A DNA stretch of 30,000 nt from Paulinella micropora (taxonomy: Eukaryota > Cercozoa > Imbricatea > Euglyphida > Paulinellidae). The notes under the pieces are model-generated. The model had not been told where the DNA came from, ran no database searches, and saw only the letters and a list, made by a program, of their open reading frames with translations. Of the stretch, positions 25,156 to 30,000 are shown piece after piece. The DNA is taken from positions 1 through 30,000 of the forward strand of contig WBZZ01001740.1 in the NCBI GenBank assembly GCA_019918135.1. Direction: 5' to 3'. How positions within the stretch are numbered: position 1 is the first letter of the stretch; each line of letters starts with the position of its first letter. The position numbers and the translations under genes are program-made.

Positions 25156-26245
25156 GCGGGCTCAATGAGTACGGAGCAGGAAAAGGATCCGTGTGTCGAG
25201 ATGTAAGATTCGGTGATGGTGCCGAACTTATCCTCGAGGTGTTGGCTGGGGCAACTGGGCTGTTGAGCAATGACGATGAGCTAGATGAACTAGACGCAGC
25301 TGATGAACTAGATGCAGCTGATAAACTAGATGCAGCTGATGAGAGTCGGTCTAGTGCACCTTCAGATTCCTTGCTTAGTCCCTGGAGGCGACGAGTAGCA
25401 GGTCTGTTGGAAATCTTCATAGAGCGGGGTGCTTGTGAGGACGCTGAGGAATGCGAAGAGCATGGCGTCTGTCCTTGTGTTCCGTTGGAGTCAGCAGTAG
25501 GTGATCCTGAAGCGTCCACTACGGGCACAGCTGGGGCTGTGACTAAAGGAGGATTGGCCAGTGCGCTCTGGAATTCCTGGACTGGGAAAATTCCAGGGGC
25601 CGGTGAGTGATGATGACGGGCCGCTGTAGGTGGCGTAAACCGTGCGGGTACAGTAAGTGACGAGGATGATGTCACTATTTCTGCCATAAACTGTGCCACT
25701 ACATTTGCAGCTTCGCTTGCAGTAGAAGATGTCGCTGCAGCAGATGGTAGCGATGCTGTCCTCGGAAGCGATGGTAACAGAGAAGCAGGTGCTGAGTCAA
25801 AATCGAGGGCTCGACTAGTTGGGCTACTCTTCGGGGTGGTTGAAGAGCTTGATGCAGTAACTTTTCCGTCCATGCTGTCACGCGCATGGTCTTGTTGCGT
25901 AAGGTGACTTGCATCAAAATCTTGGCTGGAGAGAGGCTCCTGACTGGGTGAAGTCTGTTTGGAGTCACCTTCATTCAAGCTAGAGGATGATTGTGTCTTC
26001 CGTCGCTTAGCGGCTGCCTTTCGTTGTTGTCGGCGGGTCCGTTTTGCGATAGTTGACTTCGGTCTTTTGACAGTAGGGTTAGGGTGATAAGGAATTTCAT
26101 CCTCATCCTGATCGTCCTCTTCGTCGGCCTCTTCGTCGCTGAGTCGATAAGTAGAGTCGTTCTTGTCTTCTTGTTCGACTTCTTCCTCCTCCTCTTCGTT
26201 GTCCGTACTTTCCTCTTGTCGCGCGGGTCTTTGTCGTTCTGACAT
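24959..26245 (-). CDS. Acidic, Ser-rich disordered segment
   Basis: A 428-codon frame between the protease ORF and the 981-aa ORF, overlapping both in another frame. It starts with an acidic block (STDNEEEEEEVEQEDKNDST and further Asp/Glu), then a basic stretch (AKRTRRQQRKAAAKRRK) that could be a nuclear signal, then Ser/Ala/Pro-rich low complexity with AASS repeats. The encoding DNA has short 'GAT/GAG GCA GCT' repeats near 25265-25345. Composition suggests it is the translated frame here, linking the neighbours by two frame changes, or a spliced exon. The last 60 residues probably are not coding. Confidence 0.45.
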   Translation of the reverse strand: MSERQRPARQEESTDNEEEEEEVEQEDKNDSTYRLSDEEADEEDDQDEDEIPYHPNPTVKRPKSTIAKRTRRQQRKAAAKRRKTQSSSSLNEGDSKQTSPSQEPLSSQDFDASHLTQQDHARDSMDGKVTASSSSTTPKSSPTSRALDFDSAPASLLPSLPRTASLPSAAATSSTASEAANVVAQFMAEIVTSSSSLTVPARFTPPTAARHHHSPAPGIFPVQEFQSALANPPLVTAPAVPVVDASGSPTADSNGTQGQTPCSSHSSASSQAPRSMKISNRPATRRLQGLSKESEGALDRLSSAASSLSAASSSSAASSSSSSSSLLNSPVAPANTSRISSAPSPNLTSRHTDPFPAPYSLSPLGIYRTRTPSTVDRSCGKSTHFGTTRHVDSISAVATISLQRTMGKGGYEAKRTLSRLHRFCRRTR

Positions 26246-27480
26246 GAAGAGGTTGACGGTACGGCCGTAGAGGTGGGAGTGAGAGGTTGACAGAAGGTCG
26301 AATGAGCCTGCTTGTTGTGTAGCAACGCGTTTCTCGAAATTTGCTCGAACGTAGAAATCGGGAGTGCCGTTGTTTCAGACAGGGTTGTTGGGCTGAAATC
26401 GTAGCTGATGGATGCTAATTGTCGAGTTCCCACTTGAAGTGGAGTACCGAAGTGATGAAACTCGGTCTCGAAGACAATTTGTCGTGCCTTGGGCTTCAGG
26501 GGAATGTAGTCGGTGGGCTTGATTCTCTGAGCCTCGTCGATGGACGAGTTGATCTGTGCAGCCACTTCGTTTGCAAAAAGCAAATCTATATTGTCGGGTA
26601 GGTGAGTCGACACATATAGAGTGATTGCATGGAGCGGTGAGGTTGGGTTCGCCGAAACAAAAGGTTCGATACCCTCGGTGAGCTCTGCGTCGACGCCAAC
26701 GGAAGATCGTGCTTCTACCGGAGGTAGCTTCCGCGTAGTAAGGCCTCGCTGTTTAACCCATGACAAGCGAGCGACACCCTTGCAGTTGCAGGCTGAATCC
26801 AAGGCGCAGGTAGTCTTCCCGATGACTTGGCGCTTAAGGGGATGCTTGATGACCCACACACATCCCGTAACCACTGTTGGGATTGTCGCGATCCGTAACA
26901 ATGATGATGCCGGAGGCGCTGGGGAAGGCGTGCGGGAGCGAGTAGTCATATGAAATGCACGCGGGGCATTGCGGGCTGAGTCCGCTGATGACTCCCCATC
27001 GTCGCGACCATGCTGTTGACGAAGTTTACATTCTGCGAATGAATGCTTGGGAAGTTGGCCGTCCTTTATAAAGGTATTATGTACCTTGCAGTAAGAGCAA
27101 GGGGTACCCGTAAAAGGTTTGCGTTTAGGTTGATTCGACGGCCTGCTCGGTGGATCAGTCCTGGTCGTTGGCATGGATGTCTTCCTCGGAGGAATCACAA
27201 CAGCGTTGGCTCCTGTAAGACGCGGCTGCTGTTTCTTCTTCGGAAGATCCTTATTTGCCGTGTGGGTAGTCTTTGCGCGTTTGGCGTTGTGGGTTGAAGC
27301 TTGTGCAGGTGCGGGCTGCGTCATTGTCATAGCTTCAGCTTTGCGCTTCTGTCGGGGAGGGCGGTTGGGGTTCGCATTCTCCGATACGGTTATTGTCCGA
27401 GGTTGTTGACGTCGGCGGCGGTCGCCACGGTCGGTTGGTTCCTCGGCGGGCGAAGTCTCGTCTACTCGCAGATGGATCAT
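25975..27480 (-). CDS. CCHC zinc knuckle and retropepsin-like segment
   Basis: A 501-codon frame. Residues about 1-120 are basic and Pro-rich. A CSYCKVHNTFIKDGQL-PKHSFAEC segment gives CX2C...HX5C, a zinc-knuckle-like nucleic-acid-binding motif as in Gag. Then GKTTCALDSACNCKGVARLS with SWVKQRGL matches the retroviral aspartic protease active site (DSG/DTG, here DSA) and the loop after it. ITLYVSTHLPDNIDLLFANE resembles the later 'LP..D.LLG..' strand. So this is the Gag end and the protease that would cut the polyprotein. The Gly-to-Ala change in the D-S-G motif may be tolerated or inactivating. After residue about 410 the frame becomes Lys/Arg/Thr-rich where the 428-codon acidic frame takes over, so the true protein probably changes frame near 26250. 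Confidence 0.7.
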   Translation of the reverse strand: MIHLRVDETSPAEEPTDRGDRRRRQQPRTITVSENANPNRPPRQKRKAEAMTMTQPAPAQASTHNAKRAKTTHTANKDLPKKKQQPRLTGANAVVIPPRKTSMPTTRTDPPSRPSNQPKRKPFTGTPCSYCKVHNTFIKDGQLPKHSFAECKLRQQHGRDDGESSADSARNAPRAFHMTTRSRTPSPAPPASSLLRIATIPTVVTGCVWVIKHPLKRQVIGKTTCALDSACNCKGVARLSWVKQRGLTTRKLPPVEARSSVGVDAELTEGIEPFVSANPTSPLHAITLYVSTHLPDNIDLLFANEVAAQINSSIDEAQRIKPTDYIPLKPKARQIVFETEFHHFGTPLQVGTRQLASISYDFSPTTLSETTALPISTFEQISRNALLHNKQAHSTFCQPLTPTSTAVPSTSSCQNDKDPRDKRKVRTTKRRRKKSNKKTRTTLLIDSATKRPTKRTIRMRMKFLITLTLLSKDRSQLSQNGPADNNERQPLSDGRHNHPLA

Positions 27481-28168
27481 CGGTATCTGTGCGGATCGGA
27501 ATCTCCATGCTTAGAAGGTATTCTGGCATCACATGAGGATCAAGAGTCCTAGCCCATGGGAGAAGATCGTCCAGATTACGTGGCCAGCCAGTATCCAGAT
27601 TGAGCATGATTTGATCGGCTTGTTGGTTCCATCGGTCGCGTTTCATTGGGGTCAGCATACGGCCCAAGTCTTCAATCTGGTTGGCATCAATGACGATCAC
27701 ACCACTTAGGGTTGCCGCTTCGTAGTATGTGATGCATCGGTTGATGTAAGCGAAGAGCTGTTCCTTCTTGAAACGTCGGAGATTGAGAGCTTGAAAAGCT
27801 GCTTTCCGTGTATCAAGCTTGTCCAGGCGGCCATGGATGAGGTCGCGAGTGAACTGTAGCCAGATGAGGGAAAGTGAGCACCAAACTTGCTGGACTGAGT
27901 CCGTAACGCGAACGAAGCGAGCCCAACAGGCGTCCATGAGCAACTGTAGACTTGTCTCCCCATGTGCGAACATTGCCAATGGCGTGCATGATGGCCAGTT
28001 GTATCGGCGTGTTTGCAACATGGTAGTTGATGGCCAATTCTCGTGCGAGGGCAGCTTGATCCTGTGTCGGCGCTCCTGTGGGGACCGATAGGATGAACAT
28101 GCTCCGGCGCGTCGGTATACGTTGAGCATGCCGGTGTAGCATCTGTATGTAGTATCCTGAAGTAGCAC
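27335..28168 (-). CDS. Gag capsid-like segment
   Basis: A 277-codon frame. From about residue 65 it reads as a helical protein: FAHGETSLQLLMDACWARFV, DSVQQVWCSLSLIWLQFTRD, LDTRKAAFQALNLRRFKKEQ, LFAYINRCITYYEAATLSG, MLTPMKRDRWNQQADQIMLN. This is the composition and helix rhythm of a retroelement Gag capsid region, but no specific motif (such as a major homology region) can be asserted. It continues the Pro/Ser-rich frame of 27813-29342 after a frame change near 27960-27975, and is followed after another shift by the CCHC/protease frame. The first 60 residues are out of frame with the true protein. Confidence 0.5.
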   Translation of the reverse strand: MLLQDTTYRCYTGMLNVYRRAGACSSYRSPQERRHRIKLPSHENWPSTTMLQTRRYNWPSCTPLAMFAHGETSLQLLMDACWARFVRVTDSVQQVWCSLSLIWLQFTRDLIHGRLDKLDTRKAAFQALNLRRFKKEQLFAYINRCITYYEAATLSGVIVIDANQIEDLGRMLTPMKRDRWNQQADQIMLNLDTGWPRNLDDLLPWARTLDPHVMPEYLLSMEIPIRTDTDDPSASRRDFARRGTNRPWRPPPTSTTSDNNRIGECEPQPPSPTEAQS

Positions 28169-29342
28169 CAGACGTATTGGAACGAAGCGTGTAACGAGGT
28201 GGCGACGAATGAGATGACGTCCCTTCTCCAGAAGAACTCGATGCGGATGGGGGCGGTTGTTGTTCTCCAGCTGGTGTCTCTACTCCTTTCTCTTGCTCTT
28301 TTTCTTCTTCTGCTGGCGCTTGGTCTCCTGCTGATGTTTGTCCTTCCTCCGCTGGCACTTGACTTCCCGCTGATGTTTGTTCTTCCTCTTTTTCTTCCTC
28401 TTGTTCATTTGATGCCCCCTGGGTGGACATGTCCATGACGGGAGTTGAACTTGTGTCAAAACTTGTGCCAGAACTTGTACCCAAACTTGTACTGGAACTT
28501 GAGCCAGAACTTGTGCTGTCCGTAGTCGGGCTTGATGGTGGCCAAGACCGAAACGGAGTAAACACCGATGTCGCTGGTGGTCCCATCTGAGTAAACATTG
28601 ATCCGGTGGCATACAAAGTTTGATCGTACAACTGATCGCTAGTGGATGTGCTAGGCCGTTGAGGAGATGAGAGAAGCGTTCCAAGAAAACTCGGCATGGC
28701 TAGAGAACGGTTTACCGGCTCGCTTGTACTACCAGAAAGATAAGACGATAGCGGCGGTATTACAGGGCGTAGCGGAGCGGGTGTTGCTGCGCGGGCAAGA
28801 CGTCCAGTACGTGTAAACGAAGCGTCCGGAGACATGAATGGCATGCTTGGTAACGAGGGCATGAACGGTCGAACGGGTTGTATCACTGTAGCTGTGCCAC
28901 TGGATGATAGTGACGACGGCGGAAACGCGGTCGATGAAGTCGGCGTAGATATCGATGCAGGAGTCATAGATGGTGCAGGAGCAGAAAATGGAGCAGGAGC
29001 AGTAGATGAAGCAGGAATAGAGGATGGGGTCGAGAGACTTCCTATAGGTCGTACTGTGGCGGCACCGGTTGGGTGTCCACGAAGTAATCGCGAAGAACCG
29101 ACAGTTGTGCCTGTAGGAGCCGCAGGTGGTAGAGATCCTCTCAGACCAACGGTAGAAACAGCAGCAGGGTAGTAGTTATGAAAAACTTCAACGGAAATGA
29201 CATTACCGATGTCGTTCCAAAGCTTTGCTGCTGTGGCTAATGATCCCGCAGGTCCCAGGTATTGGGTGTACGCCTCGGCGTCGGTCCAATCAGGGTTACG
29301 GAGAAGATCCAGGCTGGCTTGAGGAGCGATGGGGACCTGTGG
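27813..29342 (-). CDS. Pro/Ser/Thr-rich Gag N-terminal segment
   Basis: The frame is open from just after a TAA (29345-29343) and is usually read from an internal ATG at 28967, but PQVPIAPQASLDLLRNPDWT and AEAYTQYLGPAGSLATAAKL upstream look coding. It then becomes disordered: Ser/Thr/Pro tracts, an acidic segment with repeated QTSAG-xQ-PAEE words (39-bp DNA repeat near 28312-28389) and a six-copy 12-bp repeat (28448-28519). The end, IQMLHRHAQRIPTRRSMFIL to ANTPIQLAIMHAIGNV, is globular and flows into the 27335-28168 frame by a frameshift. Function: structural Gag, inferred from its position before CCHC and protease. Confidence 0.5.
   Translation of the reverse strand, partial: PQVPIAPQASLDLLRNPDWTDAEAYTQYLGPAGSLATAAKLWNDIGNVISVEVFHNYYPAAVSTVGLRGSLPPAAPTGTTVGSSRLLRGHPTGAATVRPIGSLSTPSSIPASSTAPAPFSAPAPSMTPASISTPTSSTAFPPSSLSSSGTATVIQPVRPFMPSLPSMPFMSPDASFTRTGRLARAATPAPLRPVIPPLSSYLSGSTSEPVNRSLAMPSFLGTLLSSPQRPSTSTSDQLYDQTLYATGSMFTQMGPPATSVFTPFRSWPPSSPTTDSTSSGSSSSTSLGTSSGTSFDTSSTPVMDMSTQGASNEQEEEKEEEQTSAGSQVPAEEGQTSAGDQAPAEEEKEQEKGVETPAGEQQPPPSASSSSGEGTSSHSSPPRYTLRSNTSGATSGYYIQMLHRHAQRIPTRRSMFILSVPTGAPTQDQAALARELAINYHVANTPIQLAIMHAIGNVRTWGDKSTVAHGRLLGSLRSRYGLSPASLVLTFPHLATVHSRPHPWPPGQA
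28448..28519. repeat. Six 12-bp tandem units in gag
   Basis: AACTTGTGTCAA-like 12-mers follow each other six times without gaps, encoding a Ser/Thr/Gly repeat (SSGTSLGTSSGTS-like) on the minus strand. They add in-frame length variation to a disordered linker. Confidence 0.85.
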
Positions 29343-29825
29343 TTACCAGATAGCTTTATCCTTGTGGTTCTTCCGAAGGATATCCCGGTTGTCACTCACG
29401 TAACTGGTCAATAGATCATGGATAAATTGTACCGTTTGGGTGCGAGAAAGGTTGGTGTGGAGGCGTGTAGTCTTGCCAGCCTTGACTTCCTCCTGGAATT
29501 TCTTGTCCGTACGTAGGGTGTCTGGACGAGAGCCCAAGATGGAGTAGGGGTCCAAGCATCGTCGTTTGTGCTCGTTGTATTTCGAAACAGGATCATCATG
29601 ACGTGATTGATTCCACATGTAGGCGTACCAGGAGCAGGCCAGGACGCAGTACAGTAGGTGGAAGATGCAGGGTGCAGTGCAAGAGGTGTTCTCCACTCTG
29701 TAGGTAGGGGATGACCCTAAAACGACAAAACCAAACACATACTGTGTTGGTCGACTGCATAGTGTGTACAAGGGTAGAGGAAAGACACAAAAATGCAACG
29801 GCAGGTGAATAGTCTGTCGAAACAT
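29343..29825 (-). CDS. Leader or N-terminal Gag segment ending at an in-frame TAA
   Basis: A 160-codon frame whose C-terminal half looks coding: WNQSRHDDPVSKYNEHKRRC, LDPYSILGSRPDTLRTDKKF, FIHDLLTSYVSDNRDILRKN. It ends KDKAIW then TAA, and the next codons continue the same frame into the Gag segment. The N-terminal half (Cys/Phe/Leu-rich) may be leader or intron. The start codon is not known. Confidence 0.45.
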   Translation of the reverse strand: MFRQTIHLPLHFCVFPLPLYTLCSRPTQYVFGFVVLGSSPTYRVENTSCTAPCIFHLLYCVLACSWYAYMWNQSRHDDPVSKYNEHKRRCLDPYSILGSRPDTLRTDKKFQEEVKAGKTTRLHTNLSRTQTVQFIHDLLTSYVSDNRDILRKNHKDKAIW

Positions 29826-29962
29826 ATGTGGTTTTGGTTACCTCTGTCCGAGTACGTTGTTGTACAGCAACTTTTGAAAGAGAGGGTCTTGCCAAATCGA
29901 TCTGTCGACAGAACACACAAAACTCTGTGTGTGTAGTTTCCACTTGGAAGGAAAATTCGAAT

Positions 29963-30000
29963 TGTGAGTTTGTATATAACTCGTCAATAGCGCAGATACA
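29963..30000 (-). mobile_element. First 38 bases of the 5' LTR
   Basis: TGTGAGTTTGTATATAACTC and the following 18 bases match 18188-18225 with two substitutions and no gaps. No tRNA primer-binding site could be recognised just inside it (the minus strand reads AATTCGAATTTTCCTTCC). The rest of the LTR lies beyond the window. Confidence 0.75.

Larger units (their letters stand above)
18188..30000 (-). mobile_element. Very large LTR retroelement, 5' LTR cut by the window edge
   Basis: Bases 29963-30000 repeat 18188-18225 with two changes, in the same orientation. Between them, minus-strand ORFs run in gag, protease, RNase H order, and an 11-G run lies just inside the left repeat. This is the layout of an LTR element whose 3' LTR is at 18188-18830. 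The internal region is about 11.1 kb, so the whole element would be about 12.4 kb, large for the class. Recognised parts are a gag-like region, a CCHC knuckle, a retropepsin-like motif, and the thumb/connection and RNase H end of a Ty3/gypsy-like RT. Not recognised are a YxDD palm, an integrase, and the two long middle ORFs. Frame breaks and stops suggest a recently decayed or non-autonomous copy. Confidence 0.75.

Noticed and set aside
19447..29342. Alternative nuclear code with TGA or TAA as sense
   Set aside because: Only a few such codons occur, all in a retroelement showing other decay (frameshifts, lost catalytic residues), and other frames here use TAA, TAG and TGA as normal stops.
29963..30000. 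A second copy of the DUF7869-type gene beginning at the right edge
   Set aside because: Only the LTR-derived part matches; the residues that follow differ entirely, and the LTR layout explains it better.
1..30000. CRISPR array, bacterial operon or riboswitch
   Set aside because: No regularly spaced identical repeats with unique spacers, no Shine-Dalgarno-led gene trains; the tandem repeats seen are microsatellites or in-gene repeats.

Overview
The window reads as nuclear DNA of a microbial eukaryote, possibly an alga or other protist; the species cannot be named from the sequence. Support comes from a clean phase-0 spliceosomal intron (16656-16477, minus), LINE, SINE, Ty1/copia and LTR retroelements, long microsatellites, and no bacterial operon structure. 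It is a mobile-element graveyard with almost no ordinary host genes.

Layout. (1) 1-3.6 kb is an AT-rich, compact, virus-like island: a partial fibre-like virion protein running off the left edge, a small Cys-rich protein, a 439-aa tyrosine recombinase with telomere-resolvase-like traits, and a frameshifted basic coiled-coil protein. It ends in a perfect 188-bp inverted repeat around a 33-nt centre (3194-3602), directly abutting a (CATATA)n microsatellite. (2) 4.2-5.3 kb holds simple repeats, a palindrome-rich minisatellite, degraded LINE tails and a tRNA-derived SINE. (3) 5.3-10.4 kb is a near-complete minus-strand non-LTR retrotransposon (ORF1-like, AP endonuclease, reverse transcriptase, zinc finger), broken by a frameshift between endonuclease and RT. 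The SINE carries a related 3' tail, which suggests a LINE/SINE partnership. (4) 10.9-12.7 kb has a fold-back element and a Ty1/copia RNase H remnant. (5) 12.7-15.2 kb has no recognisable gene, only diverged repeats and a stem-loop. (6) 15.2-18.2 kb is a two-exon minus-strand gene with a DDE-like DUF7869-type domain. (7) 18.19-30 kb is a very large minus-strand LTR retroelement: a 3' LTR at about 18188-18830, a polypurine tract, and the first 38 bases of the matching 5' LTR at the right edge. It appears to have inserted into the DUF7869-type gene.

The LTR element is unusual. Gag-like, CCHC and retropepsin segments and an RNase H segment are recognisable. Between protease and RNase H lie a 981-aa unknown protein and a protein with a duplicated GPHxxWCxC motif. 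No YxDD palm or integrase was found. Most pol segments share one frame, interrupted by isolated TGA or TAA codons.

The best candidates for something undescribed are the telomere-resolvase-like recombinase lying beside a perfect long palindrome, and the expanded LTR retroelement with its unknown ORFs.
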